DNA of 64,000 nucleotides, from positions 13,467,127 to 13,531,126 of the forward strand of contig CM041092.1 in the NCBI GenBank assembly GCA_023079485.1, in the 5' to 3' direction. The position numbers and the translations under genes are program-made. The stretch comes from Archilochus colubris. Its lineage: Eukaryota; Chordata; Aves; Apodiformes; Trochilidae. Every line of letters starts with the position of its first letter. Position 1 is the first letter of the stretch. The notes under the pieces are model-generated. The model saw only the letters and a list, made by a program, of their open reading frames with translations. It was not told where the DNA came from and did not search any database. This document shows, one piece after another, positions 1 to 13,000 of the stretch.

Positions 1-2898
1 GTCTGCATCACCAGCCATGCTGTGCTCTGTTGGGCAGTGCTTAATGGCAGGACAAATACAGATGTGTATCCAGATGTATGCCTCGTGGGACCTGAGAGTA
101 ATGCTTTCCTATGGCACAATGCATGCAGTATTTAGTACTTTCAAATGCAGTCCTTTCTATTTGTTCCCAATAAAAAAGCTGGAGAGAGCAAATAATGCTT
201 GAAAAGATCATAATGAAATTAGATATTTTTTGTTTCTTTTTACTACTAGGAGATCATGATACCTGACTTAGTGATCTTGTGACAACTAAGTAACTGCTAA
301 ATGTGTTTCTCTGTAGAATGAAGCAGGTTGTATATTTTGTTAAAGGGAGTTTAGGAAGTTGTTAGGAAGAGGCAATATGATTCTGAACAGTGGGCACACT
401 CATTGCTGTCAGTTATGAAAAGTCTTGTTTTTCTTTCATGACTCTGTTTTTTTTTTTCTCCTGTGAGTTTTGGATCAAGTCCATTATGAAACATTGTCTA
501 CTGACACCTCCGTGGTCCACAGAGAAATGGGCTCGCTGATTAAAGTCATTTTCTGCCTCTGAACTGAAACTTATACATTATGGATGATCTGACTGAAAGT
601 TTTAATTTTAAACCCTAGTCACTTTTATATCAATGCTAATATTGCTGTTAAACTCTATAGAGTTAAAGCTTCTATCTGGATCCTTCAGGGAACTTTGGAT
701 CAGATTAGGATGTTAAGTTTAGCCCATTCCCAAAACAGACAGAAAAAAATTAAGAACACCCACATGCCAGGAAATTCAAATTTAACATAACTTTCATGCT
801 TAACTCACCTGGGGAACCTTTATTTTTAGAAACAACAAAGATAAGGAAAAGATGGTGCCTGTTGAGCCTTAACAAGTTTTCTGATTTTTCGTTGCATAGT
901 TCCTTAGGTCTTAGGATTGACATTATCTGTGCATAGCAGTTCAGGTTTGCAATTCTAAATACTATAGAGCAACAAAAGTTATTGAAGTGTCACATCTTTA
1001 TGGTGCTGAAATATGCAAATATGTTTCTGAGATGTCAAAAGCTACTCAAACAATACACCAAATCCTTATCAACAGAAGTCATGATAGTTATTTTTTAATT
1101 GTTCTCTACATCAGCTTTTCTTAACACGGACATTTTACTTTATGCAGGAACAGATGTATTTGTGACTATTTGCACTGAAATATCAAACATTACAGTAAAG
1201 CAGCTATTTAAGTTGGCTGACTGTTTTGTCTTTAGTATACAATTAGTGAACAATGAAAAACTCATTATCTTTTTACTTCATTACAGCCTGAGAAAAAAAC
1301 AATTAAAACCGGTCATTTAAAAAAGAGTCAAAGGAAGAAAAATCATCTTGACTTCCCAGAAAAAACAAAGTGCAAGTCTTTCCATCAAAAACACTTGAGT
1401 GAGATTGATGAAAGGGGTGTGCTCTTAGATAAAATTCCTCTTAAATGCTTTCTCTTAACTTGCGAGCTGAGATAGAGGATTATAGAGAACAAGCTTAAGC
1501 ATCCATCACCGTCAAGTTACTTATTCATACATTATAGGGTGATACATGTGCAACATATAGGAATCTAAGCATCTCAGAACTATTTTAAAATATAATTTCT
1601 TTTCCTCTTTCCTTTCAAACTGAGTTAGTGCTTGACTTAGGCTATAAAGCATGGACCTTTGTTTCTCTGTCAACATCTCTAACTTGCTGTTTCATTGACC
1701 AAATAAATGTTGCCTGAATCTCAAAAAACTCATGCATATGGAAGTTTTCATGTTGTGGAAATGCATGGAAGATCAACTCAATTTACCAGCTTTTAAATAT
1801 GCAATTTCTCTTATTTGTTGGGGTATTTTTGATTTTTTTTTTTTTAATTTTTGTTTTTTTTTTTTCCAAATGGTAGACAAGGATTGGTCCTTCTTATGCA
1901 GTTGCATCAACACTCATTTTCATTAAGCTATCCACTTATGCAGTTCAGAGCTCTGTTGTCTCCACTTTTTTTCCCTACTTTTTTCCCTACATTATCTGAA
2001 AGAAAAAAAAAATAACAAAACAAAAAAAAACGCCCAACATTTGATTAATTCCTGGTTTTCCTACAATCTAGAGTCTTCTTTATTATTCCAAACAATCAAT
2101 GTCCTAATGTAGTGATTTGTTAAAAATTGATTGATCTCACTGGAGCTACTTATGTTCAACACTGACCAGAGCCAAAGAGTACAAAGCTGCTGTAGTTTGC
2201 CACATTGAGATAAATCTTTTCCTCTGTGACTCAGATGGTAGAGAAGAGGCTGTTCAAAAGCTGAATGAGTTATCAGGTTGCTTCATGTTGATGTTCATGT
2301 AGAATCAATGTTTTAGGGATTTGACTTGCCTTTATGTTTTGGGCTTAATTCTCCCTTTCACATCTCATGTAATTTTTAGTTATGATTTTACCTCTTGCTT
2401 AATAGTGCTTGATTCTGCTCACTTGTAGCCCTTCAACTTTCATGAATGTTCTTTTAAAACATTGATTCTATTATTTGAGGACACTTGCTTGTGGATGGAC
2501 ATCTTGCTAGTATCTTCTTATGCAAAAGGTGATGCAAGATACTTTAATTACGTTGTCTCCATCTCCTGTAATTGTCCCTTACTCTGATAACATCAGTTGC
2601 AAAAGGCTGAGTGTTAAATTTCTTTATTCCATTTTTATTCAATAATTTGTTGACTAACCTTGAAGAAAGTCATATACTAATCCTAGTGAGGGGTTTTGAA
2701 GCACTTAGAAGCTTTTAGGTCAAAGGATATATAGAAAAATCAAAAGGTACTAATACTGAACTCCACAGTAAAAGTCACATTATTCTATCTACATAAAATG
2801 AACATCCCTAGGTTAAGACCTAAGAGGTAATTAATCTCAAAATAAGCATCTAATCTCATGAGCTTTTCCCATGATAATAACAGAAGAGAATTAGCATT
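1..2898. other. AT-rich sequence, no gene recognised
   Basis: I see no exon, family motif or interspersed repeat in this stretch. Open frames of 61, 73 and 64 codons (starting near 17, 1099 and 1732) have no recognisable domain and are of chance length. Low-complexity tracts are a T-rich run at about 1825-1866 and an A-rich run at about 2000-2031. The texture suits intronic or intergenic vertebrate DNA. Confidence 0.6.
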
Positions 2899-3145
2899 AC
2901 AGAATCACAGAATCATCCAGGTTGGAAAGGACCTCTGAGATCATCAAGTCCAACTCTTGATTCACTACCCCTGTGGTTCCCAGACCATGGCACTGAGTGC
3001 CACATCAGTCTCTTCTTAAAAACCTCCAGGGACGGAGAAGCCACCCCCTCCCTGGGCAGCCCATTCCAATGCCTGATCATCCTCTTTGTAAAGAATTCCT
3101 TCTTAATATCTAACCTAAACCTCCCCTGGCAGAGCTTAGGACTCA
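2899..3145 (-). mobile_element. CR1 LINE fragment, 3' end
   Basis: Read on the plus strand, it opens with the inverted CR1 terminal repeats (ACAGAATCACAGAATCATCC) and the family block 'GGTTGGAAAGGACCT'. The rest matches the CR1 3' part up to the C-terminal segment of ORF2. The minus strand encodes a stretch with the CR1 signatures [12 protein letters not shown] and [10 protein letters not shown]...LEVFKKRL (about 2960-3135), which is the end of the reverse-transcriptase protein. The element is 5'-truncated, as most CR1 copies are: homology fades near 3145 and the following bases do not continue the consensus. It is a dead copy with no promoter. The orientation call is firm. The 5' boundary could be off by about 20 bases. 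Confidence 0.92.
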
Positions 3146-5174
3146 TTACGAAGGTGAGTCCTGTGTCTACTGCAATGGATAAATCTTTCTCTGACACTAC
3201 CAATTAAGGGAAGAGAGACAACTCTTTTTTCTGCTGTTATTATTGGCTGATTAGATTCAAGTAGGTACCTAACTTCCAGGTCACAACAGATTAGGTGAAG
3301 GAATCCTTGCTTGAAGAAGAAAGAGGAAGTATGAATAAAGGATGATGCACTATGATTCTTCCCACTTTAGGAAAAAAAAAAAAGAGATTGTTTCAAACAG
3401 TAATTTTTGTTAACAAAGCAATACAGACATCAATTTTACATGATATTGAGGAGGACAGATTAGATTAACTCATGAGGTCCCTTCCTTGATTCCATGCTTT
3501 TATTTCTGTATCACAGAAAACCAGCAGCAGTTGTTTCAAAGAGAGATACAAACATCTGAGCAAAGCTACTAAAAATTAAATTGATTATTGCTGCTCAAAT
3601 CCTTGTGCCAGGGGAAATGTTGCTATTTTGACATATTTTATCTTCTCAAAATGGGATGAGAAAAGTTTAGATACCAGCAATTGTAATCGTAATATTTCTT
3701 TAAAAATACTAAAATGAAGCATAAATATTTCATTTTTAAATATCTATACCTTAAACATTTCAAAACATCATTGAAAGGCTTCGTTTTAGTCTCAGGTTTT
3801 CACACATAGATTTTATGTGTATATATACATCTCTATATCTGTGTGTGTGCATGTATATTTGATGTAGACTTTTTCCATTTGGAAAGAAAATAGTAATTTG
3901 AAAAATTCCTGCATTTTTTTCAGGAAACCTCTTTGGTCATTCCTAGTAGTGGTACCCCAGCCCCTTTCCTAAGGGAAATCTGGACTGTCAAGACAGTAAC
4001 CATTATAGCAAGAAAGCTGCCTAAGTCAGCTTCCCTTTGCCAGGAAAAAATTCACATTTAGTTGTGAAATTCTTCTACTTGGTGGCATAGTGACTACATA
4101 TCACAATCTTTCATTTCACTGACCTACCAAGGGGCAGGGAATAATCTAATCAATAATTCAGATGAAAACTTGCTAAAAGAAATTCTCATGTTGGCCAAAG
4201 AAATGCATATAACATTTTTATCCATGTATTCTTCTTGCATGTTCAGGGTGCTTTATACTAAAATAAAATGAACTGTTACTTCAAGGTAGAGATAAAGATA
4301 TTTGTATATTTATCTGTGTAGTTAACACTAAAAATATTTTAAAATCTTAAATAGAATCCAATGTTTTTAAAGACTACTGTAAATAAGTAACATGATGATG
4401 ATCTTTTTAACATTGCTTTAAACGAGTCTTTCGAGTGTCAGTTATGAGAAGAGAAAGTTTTACAGGTTTCTTTGCTAGTGTTACGTTCAAGTTAAGGCTG
4501 AAAGACAAGTACACATATACACATTTTTAAAAATTGTGGCACCTTTCCTGAGTTAATTTATTAGCTGTGTACAGTGATACAAGACCCACATTTTGTTTTA
4601 CCAGTGACCAGGTGGCTTTTTGAAACTATCAAGGATATTTTCTCTCAGTTTCTGTTTGCAGCTCCTATCTTGGAGCTAAATTCTGATACAAATTTACACA
4701 AACTTGACAAAGAAAACCTTTGAAACAGCATTTAATTAACTATTAGAACTTGAGGATCCTCTTTCATAGTTAAGTATTTTCAGGGTCTGAAGTAATTGAG
4801 TCACTATTATGTATTATTTACTTGAGTTAAATAAGACACTTTTTAAACTTCCTGGTTTTGTGTCTGCCTTGCTTATTTGGAGCCTGAGTATTTTAGCATA
4901 TGCTGTTTCTGTGTCTGCTTAATGCCTAGAACACAAATGGCCCCCTCCTATGGCTCAGGTTACTGGCTGTAATTGCTAAAATACAGCAGGAAATCAATTC
5001 AGTGACTTCACATTGGTTCATAATGCACATTTTTGCCTCTAGCTGAGGATCACGTTAGGATGTTTCTAAAGAAAAGAACATCCCATGAAACTGAAGTTGT
5101 AACTGATCCAGAACCCATGAATGGTAATAATTTTTAATAGAAAAATAGAATAGAATTCTAAGCATTCTTCTAAG

Positions 5175-5201
5175 AATTCTAAAATAGAACATTTTAGAAT
5201 T
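5175..5201. repeat. Perfect inverted repeat, 11-bp stem, 5-nt loop
   Basis: The arms AATTCTAAAAT (5175-5185) and ATTTTAGAATT (5191-5201) are exactly complementary around the loop AGAAC. It lies in a locally repetitive patch (5145-5205) where AATTCTAA-like words recur, so slippage or local duplication could have made it. No function is implied by the sequence alone. Confidence 0.85.
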
Positions 5202-6438
5202 TTTTAAGATATTGGATAATATTTTTTTAAACTATTTTAAGTGGGATTTCTGTCCACACCTATATATCTCAACTTTTACAACTACACTAAACTATAAAAA
5301 TACTCTTTAAAAATGGTAATTTGAAACAAGTAGACAACAAAAGTTTGGTATCACGACCCTCAAACAGTGATGCATGCATGTTTTAAAATAGTACCACAGA
5401 ATGCCAAATTATTTGGTGGAAAAATATGTGATGGCACATCATTAGTGCAGTTTTCTGTCCTTGAACTGAAGTATGAAGTTGCCTTATGGGAAGGTAAAAA
5501 AACCATCAAAAATAGCAATGTGTACTTTTTCAGATATTTCTGTTTCAGAGAAAACATATGTATAGAATGGGAACAGAGTGGGAATGTACTTATTGCATGC
5601 AGGTTTCAGCCTTAATAAGAAAAATAAGAAAGATTAATAATGTGTATATACATGCACACTCCTTGAAATCAAACTCCCAGACTGAAAACTGTGCTGTGGA
5701 CATTACACATGTACCAGAGCGTGTGGCTGATGTCTGGCAATGTCTATCATTTTCACAGATTATTGCATTTTCACCATTGCACAAAAATAAGGATTCTAAA
5801 TTATAGAATATTGTTTATGCAAACTCTTTTGGCTGTCAGTCTTGCAGGTCAAAGCTGGTTCCATGCTTCCCACAGACTGCTGATGGAATCCTTCCTAATG
5901 TAAGGAATTCTTTGCCTACAGAAGTGATTGTTCAGCCTGCATGCCTTGCCCCAGTGTCAGCCTCTACACAGAAATAAGACCTGAGTGCATCAGCTGTGCT
6001 GGAGCTTTGCTCTGAGACCAGTTTTGGAAATCTCTGCTTAGTATTGCTACATGTAGATTTGGTCTGAGAACAAAGAAACAAAAGGTTGTAGAAAAATGTA
6101 CATAAAGGTATATTAGTTAACACCACAGACTGAAAAACTAGTCACAAAAATTTTTCTTCCCTTTATTTTTGAATGTGTAAAGATAGTATCTCCAAAATAG
6201 CATATGTAGGCATGCCAGGGCTATTTGCATATTTAAGAAATAGATGTCTTTGGTTATGTTTATATACAAGAACGGAATTTCAGTTTTGATCTTATATTTT
6301 TACTGGGGGTTTTTAGCTCTTGTATTTAACTTTGTAAACATTCTTTTTCTCAGCAAAATAAAAAGATAAAGGAACTGAAGGAGATAAAAAACCACATAGT
6401 ACTAACAAGGATTGTATTTTTCTTTACTCTCTGCACAG

Positions 6439-6474
6439 ATTTTGGCTTTGTCTGCACCACTTTAACTCTCATGT
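6439..6474 (+). other. Exon-like segment, 36 nt (weak candidate)
   Basis: A pyrimidine-rich acceptor ending TCTTTACTCTCTGCACAG precedes the segment, and GTAAGTGG follows it. The base before the donor is T rather than G, which weakens it. Two of the three frames are open over the 36 nt. Nothing matches a protein I know. It may be a chance pairing of splice-like words. Confidence 0.1.
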
Positions 6475-6912
6475 GTAAGTGGATATGGCTGATCAGCATT
6501 GCAATCTGAATTGTGGGTTTTGAGTGCAAGCAAAGCTACAGAAATAAGAAACACACAATCCAGCACCAAGCAAGCAGGGACTATATATCTATATATGTAA
6601 TTTTTTTACCAATCAAAACTGCAATGGTACAAGTACATATGCAGACAAACACTGCCACTCTCTTAGGTATAAATCCAGGGTTACTGTGATACAACCTTTA
6701 TCTGTAACAACAGCCATTTCCCTTTCCTATGTATACTGACTATTGCAGCTTATCCTGCCCTGGATTGCTGATAGAGGTGAATGAACTGGTTCAGATGAAA
6801 TTAGAAGTGACCTAAATTTTCACCCCATGCCTCAAATGCATTATTAATCATCGCTGAAAAACTTCAGATATTTCTTCCTCTTTTGCTATATTTTCAAGTG
6901 GTAATGGGCAAA

Positions 6913-7040
6913 AAATGAAAAAAAACCCAAACCACAAAAAAACCCCAAATACAAACAAACAAACAAAAAACCCAAAACAACAAAAATACCAAAAAACCCC
7001 ACCAAAACCCAAACCAGTGAAAACCTCAGCAGGAAAAAAG
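6913..7040. repeat. A/C-rich low-complexity tract
   Basis: A run of interrupted A-tracts with CCC and CAAA units (AAACCC, ACAAACAAACAAAC, AAAACCCCACC). It reads as a degenerate A-rich microsatellite or the decayed tail of a retroposon. Translation gives a Lys/Asn/Pro/Thr-rich peptide that should not be taken as a gene. Confidence 0.85.
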
Positions 7041-8562
7041 CAAGCAAAAAAATCTGTATTTTCAGGATTTCACAGATCTAATTTGAATAGGTGTTCACAA
7101 AAGCATTCAGAAAAAGTTCACATATCCTTGAAGGGATACAATTCTTTTGAAAGAATGGATTTTAAAACATTACTTCCAAATATTAAAAACTTTAACAGTT
7201 TTTTTCTGGTAGCTGATGAGTTTTGGGTTAGGTGTTTCTGGAAATCGAAAGATTGACTCTACAAGAGAAAGGAGAGAGCATCCAGCTGTTCCAATCTAGC
7301 ATCTGAAAGAAATATTTTGCAAAAATGCTTATTGTTAGCTGTGATGCACTTATTTTTAGAAACAAACATTGCTACCAAAGGTTGTTCTCATCTACAACAT
7401 TCCTTTGCCTGAGGATATGCTCGTTCCACATTCCCAAGGTATGTTTGCAGCTCATGCAGTTATATTTGCTTTAGAACTAATTTAGCAAGTGAAGGTAGCA
7501 ACATAAAGGAAAGAACTGTACAGAGTCTGAAAGTCAACACTGGGATTCTGGGAACTTTCTTGGCTTGTTAACACACCACAGCCTGCACTGCTGGATTGTC
7601 AGAGCTACTGCTGCAGAGTAAATGATAGAAATTTATGCCTCCTCTAATTGCAATAGTGAACTACAGTGTAGGTAAACACTTCCTTCTGTCCCTTGCAGAA
7701 CCTGTGGGTGATAGTGTTCCTCTGTTTCAATAAGAACCAGAGATTTAGGGGTTAGGATGAACGGAATAGCCAGGAAACCCACCCAAAATGTATTATCTCA
7801 TTATCTTTTGACCCACAAATGTGTGCCACAAGGCATCAGAATTTATGACTGGTAGCTGAAGTGTAAAAAGCTGAAGTTTCTTCCTCAATGACTTTCTGAG
7901 ATCACATCATGGCTTTTCTCTTTAGCTGTGATTTTAAAAGATACTTTCTCAAAGTCAAGCATGGAGCAGTGATCTTGCCTAAGAAGGATGTGAAAGAGAA
8001 ATTGGGTTTGAGTTCCTGTCCCTACTAATATGTGCAGGGAGCATCAGCAAGAGAAGACCTTGAGATGGAAGGGGAATTTCACATTTGTTCTGCTTCCTCC
8101 TGTTTCCTCTCTTCTTCTGTGAAGTGGGTAGCCTTCCCTGAACTTAATGCTTTGAAGCTCATTTTGGAAACTGCTCCATTTTTAATAGGATGAGCTGATA
8201 GCCCATTTGTGTCAGGAAGGGTTTCTTCCCACACACTATTAACAAATGTTGCTTTCTGTCTTCAACTTTTAAAAGGTGCACATTATGACCTTCCAGTTCA
8301 GACTTTATATTATATCATAATGCCACTAAAACTTCTTTAAGGCACCCTCCCGGAATAGGGATGTTTCACTGACACGTTTCTTCCTGCACATTCCCAGGCC
8401 AAAATCATCCAGAAAGTCACAAATTTCCTGAAGGCCAGGAGACTTTTTCTCTGAGAGCAATTGCATAACCCAAAGTGAATTCCTGAGTGATTTTGCTTAT
8501 GCTTCATGGCTCAGTTGTGTTAATTTGGATTGCAACATTCAAACGCATTATTTAGCTCTTGA

Positions 8563-8592
8563 TTGTGGCTCATTCCTGAGGCAGAGCCACAA
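8563..8592. repeat. Inverted repeat, 9-bp stem, 12-nt loop
   Basis: TTGTGGCTC (8563-8571) is exactly complementary to GAGCCACAA (8584-8592). The arms contain TGTGG/CCACA, the core of a RUNX-type site (TGTGGT), in both directions. Whether this matters for binding is inference. Confidence 0.7.
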
Positions 8593-9109
8593 CACATGTG
8601 GTGAGTTAGGACCTGGCAGCAGTACTCTGGCCAGCTGGGCGGGAGGGTGCTTTCCTGGGGATGGGGGGAGTCAGGTGGCTTCTCTAGAAAGAGGTGTAAT
8701 GTGTTCTTCCAGAGTCAAAAGCTTGTCTTAAGATCCTTTTAAAACCAATTGTCTCCACCTCTCTAGATTCCTCCCTCTTTTCCATGCACTGCCAGGTGCT
8801 CTTCTGTGCTTCCCTGCTGAGTCACGGAGTCTCTGCCTACTCCAGAGTGCCAAGTGACACAGCTGACAAAATGACACAACACAGCCAGACTGAAGATGTG
8901 GCTGGGTTTTCTGGGAAACAAAAGAGAAATGGGACTTCTTTGCCCCATTCTGGTATTTAAAGTTCTAACTTCTAAGAAATGGAAGTGCTTGACTAAAAAT
9001 CTGCCTTTTTAGAGGTGTTACTGGGAATGTCAGCAAAGCTGCAGTGGAAAGGAAGGATGATTTCTGTGTCAGTCACTGACTTGGGAAATCTGCATTGTAG
9101 TCTTGTCTG

Positions 9110-9200
9110 GAATCAAGTCCCTAGTGTTACCCTGGCAGGTCATTCAGCCTCTCAGGGGGTCTGCTCCATTCTGTGAAATGGCTCCCCAAATATGTCGTCT
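9110..9200 (+). mobile_element. MIR-like ancient SINE fragment
   Basis: The segment around 9126-9187 follows the MIR core order: a 'TGTTACCCTGG' block (MIR: TGTGACCTTGGGC), then GGTCATTCAGCCTCTC (MIR: AGTCACTTAACCTCTC), then CCATTCTGTGAAATGG (MIR: TCATCTGTAAAATGGG). Spacing between blocks is right. MIR-type SINEs were active in the amniote ancestor and survive in low number in birds. The match is from memory of the consensus, with clear substitutions. A repeat-library search would settle it. Confidence 0.55.
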
Positions 9201-9959
9201 CTTTTTATCCTGTTTTAACTACTTAGACTGACAGTCCCTCAGTGGGAAGTCAGACTATGGCTGTTAGCACAGCACGTAGCCCAGCTGAACTTTATTTCTT
9301 GTTTCTTGCTGGCACTGCAGTACAAAGCAATAATTATGTGGCTATGCAAAAGCTGTATTAAATGATGGCTTAAAATATGAGGACTTAAAGTGCTCCTTAA
9401 GGATTTAAAGCATGCCCCTTTGTGAAAATGCATTAAGATGCTGCCTTTAGAGTATCTTTTATTCTTAGAAGACTGCTGTTTTCTTTTTTACAGAGAATGA
9501 AATGAGCTTAGAGAATGACCCGACTGATCGATATTTTTTCCAGCCATTGAATCAGTGGATGTTGCTTTTTTTCTGTTATTTTCTCTAAAGTCTACCCAGA
9601 ACTTGCAGAGTGTGAGTGATTGATCTCTTCCTATGATTTCAAAGTTCAACTCTTCATCAAAACATCAAATACCTTGAAAACATGAATTATAAAATGTAAG
9701 CATTATACCCTTTGGTATCAAAAGAGGGGGCATTTTTCCATACACGTAAGAGAGCTTGTGGCGTAACAAGTTCTGCACTGGGGCAATAAGGAATGAATAG
9801 ATGGTCTTTTGTGTGATACAGAAGCGAGATGCACAACACTCTATAGAAATTAAATATCATCCTTTGGAGGGTGAAACCTAAGTTACTTTTCCATCAGTTA
9901 TGGTGTAGTTTCTTATGAGATTTCACATCCTGTTTTACAGGTCACTTGTGCTCATATCG

Positions 9960-10020
9960 CATCATATCGTATGACATATACATTATGTATATATATAATA
10001 TATATATAACATATCATATT
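9960..10020. repeat. AT-rich microsatellite-like tract
   Basis: Alternating TATATA/ATATAT runs (about 9984-10007) are flanked by CATATC/CATATG-like words. This is a degenerate dinucleotide repeat. Confidence 0.85.
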
Positions 10021-13000
10021 TTGCATCTCTTCTTTATCTAAACTCTGAGAAACACAGGAAAACATTCATTTAAATGCTATGCTGAAATCTGTCCTTGCAT
10101 CCCTGCTTTGATGAAGGAAGGATTATTAGATAACTGCACAAATTTCTGGAATCATCCATTTAACTGAATGGGATTTTTTTTTTCTTCAAGGCATGGTATC
10201 AGTGTTTCTGTAAACTAACCCTGATTGTGGTTCACAGTTTTTGGCCTTGTAATGATTTTGTTTGTTTTGGGTCTTGTTGTTGTAGTATAATTTATTTTTA
10301 GTTTCTGATGAAGATTGAAAATAACTACCAAAGTGACAGCTGGATCTGCTTCCTTTGCCTCATTTGATTGCCCTCTTCAATCCTTTTCTCAAGGTATTGC
10401 AAACAGCTGGCAAAAATAAAATTATTCAGAACAGGCTTTGAAAGTCATTGTTAATATATTTTTGTAAGTATTCACACTTCTGTTTTTCTCCCTTCTGACT
10501 TTATGCAATACATGTTGCTTACAATATATCCCTTAATCCAGACAATAAATCAAAGGATTATTCTACCCCTAACAGCCAAAGCTATTTATTGTTTTCCTGA
10601 AAGATAAATGAGGAAATAAATAAATAAACAATGCAGTCAAATTCCCCTTCAAAGGGAATCAAAAACATCGATTTAAAAATGAGGAAGGAGATAAGTCTGT
10701 GAACCTGCAAACAACTTCTAAATATCATCACTAAAGAGCTTGAAACTTTTTTAAAAATGAAATCAACACAGATGGATGAACAACCTGGGATCCAATCAGG
10801 GCGGGAAATGGTTTCAGATGCGCTTGTGGAACAGATGAGGTAGGAGATGGGAAAATGAGATTAAAAAGCTGTTTTTGAGGCCAGGTACTTCAGAGTATGT
10901 GGCTGTTTCCTTCAGAGCATTTAGTTACCAGGAACAATAAGAATGAGCAGAGGACAGAAAAGGAAAAGTGAGGGCAGAAGAGTTGTGCATAGGAGAGCAG
11001 CTGAGATACGGTGCCTTGAAATGCTCCAGGTGAGCGTGAGATGCTGGGGAGAGGCTGATCCAAAATCTGTCTAAGCTGATGGTTGGATTTGTGGAAGCAG
11101 AATATCTATTATTCTACAGGCATTTTGTGTGACCTTGTCATACATATTGTGAAATCTGTACTGTATGGCCAGCTCTTAGGGAGTGGGTTTGGTATAACTC
11201 ACTGTTTGTTATGAACACACTTGCTGTTCAATCTCACACCTGATTGTTCAGCCCAGCAGTGTCCTTTCTAATTCTCAGGAAACTTCTACTGTTTATCTAA
11301 GTTATAATCTTTGCTACAGTTTTTTTCTGTATAAAAGCTAACATTTGTGAATTGACAGAAAATTTTAGATATCATTTGCCCAACTTAAAAACTAAATAAC
11401 TAAAATCTTGAATTTGATCATTTTTCATACAGTCTCCTACCGATGTCACCACCTTCCTTACACAGATTAGATCCTGAAGGTGAAAAAGAAAAAAAAAATA
11501 ATCTCATTTCATAAACACTGACATCAAATTGCTTGTAGAAATGCCTTTCAAATTGGTTTCTGCTCATCTTCTGAGCTGCAAGATGAGATAACTTGCCCAC
11601 GGAGGCAGCAGTAAGGTACTATCTCCTTTAAGGTACCATCCAACTGAGCTAAGACTTCAATCCTCACATGCAAGCTACGTGGCTGTCACTGCCCATAGAT
11701 TTAGTATGGCAGAGGTTTTCTATGCAGAAACATAATTGTAATTGTAGTGTCAAAAATTTTAGCATTATTTGGAATGGTTGGAAAATCAATCCCTGACCTC
11801 CCTTAAGATGACTTTTCTCATTGCTTTCCCTTGCACCCTTGCCTCACAACCATTGATGAAACTGTACAGGAATGGGAGAGCATGAAGGGGATGCACAGAA
11901 GTGTCCTGTTTAAAGTTCTAACTGCACACCTGTGTCTGTGAAATGTTCTTGGGGGACTTCAGTATTTTACAGAACAAAAACATAGTTTACCACTTTTAAA
12001 ATCTTTTCACCACTTATTAAATCTGTTCTAAGCAAAATCTGTTTCAGTAAGGATTGAGTTCTGGCTTTTACACCATCAACAGTTATTATTAAGCAAAATA
12101 CTACAGCAATAATAAGCTGGCAGCAAGCATTGGGCATGCTTCTGTCATTTAACACCATTTTTATTACTCAGATCAATGCTTTTCTCCTCCTCCTCTTGCC
12201 TTGTTCCCCTTTCCTACCTAACTATTCATACATAACAATTAACATGTTCATAATCTAAGTGAACAGAAAGCCTAAACATTTATAATATTCTAGTTCCTCT
12301 GGATCTGTTATTTTATTCCTTTTATGTGCATCTTCTTTCCATTGATTACTCTTTTCCCTACGTAGGCCATTCATTTGCTTCTTTCCCCCACTCTAAACAT
12401 ATTTATTGCTCTGTATCTCACAGCCCTTTGGGTATACATTCATTTACTCAGGAATACTTTCCATTTCTCCGCTGTGTCCTTTACCTCTGTTGCCTCATTC
12501 CATTGATTTCAGTGAACACTCCTTGGATGCCTGCACAAGTAATTGCCACTGAAATTCAGTGTCTTTATTTATTATTGTTTTTTACTCTTTTTTATAGCCC
12601 CTATTACTTATATCATACATTCTCCTTCTTTCACCCATTGTCGGTTTGTGTTTCAGTAAGCTCATCATGGATGGTTTCCCTCTTGCAGTTCTTTTTGATC
12701 ATTTATAAACTCCATTGCATATGAGCCTCCAAGAAGCAACCTACAAACTACTGACTGTCTTTACACAGGAGTAAGATTGAATTGAGAAGATAAAAATTTT
12801 TAAAGGGAACATTTTTGTAAAAATATGATGTGTTTTCAGAATGCAGGTACTTAATTTGGGAAGTTTCTGTTTTCACTTAGAAATCTGAAATCCTTTTGGC
12901 ATAGTTTGCAGAAAAAAAAAATCAATATGGAATAGAAATTGTAAAACAAACAAAAAAAATAATCCCAAGATTGTAGGAAAAATAAATCAATTTTCTGACA

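Larger units (their letters stand above)
3146..9109. other. AT-rich sequence with simple repeats, no gene recognised
   Basis: No coding exon or transposon is recognised. It holds a (TG)n-like patch near 3838-3855, a perfect short hairpin at 5175-5201, a weak exon-like segment at 6439-6474, an A/C-rich low-complexity tract at 6913-7040, and a 9-bp-stem inverted repeat at 8563-8592. These are annotated separately. Frames of 60-113 codons here lack domains. The 113-codon frame at 6915-7256 is largely a translation of the A/C tract. Confidence 0.55.

Noticed and set aside
3140..3160. AAG/GTGAGT donor-like site
   Set aside because: Lies at the edge of a CR1 fragment with no matching acceptor upstream.
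6915..7256. 113-codon Lys/Asn/Pro-rich frame
   Set aside because: The first third is simply a translated A/C-rich simple repeat.
12326..12724. 132-codon plus-strand frame
   Set aside because: Low-complexity Ser/Tyr/Phe/Leu content from a pyrimidine-rich stretch, no domain, and length within chance for 64 kb.
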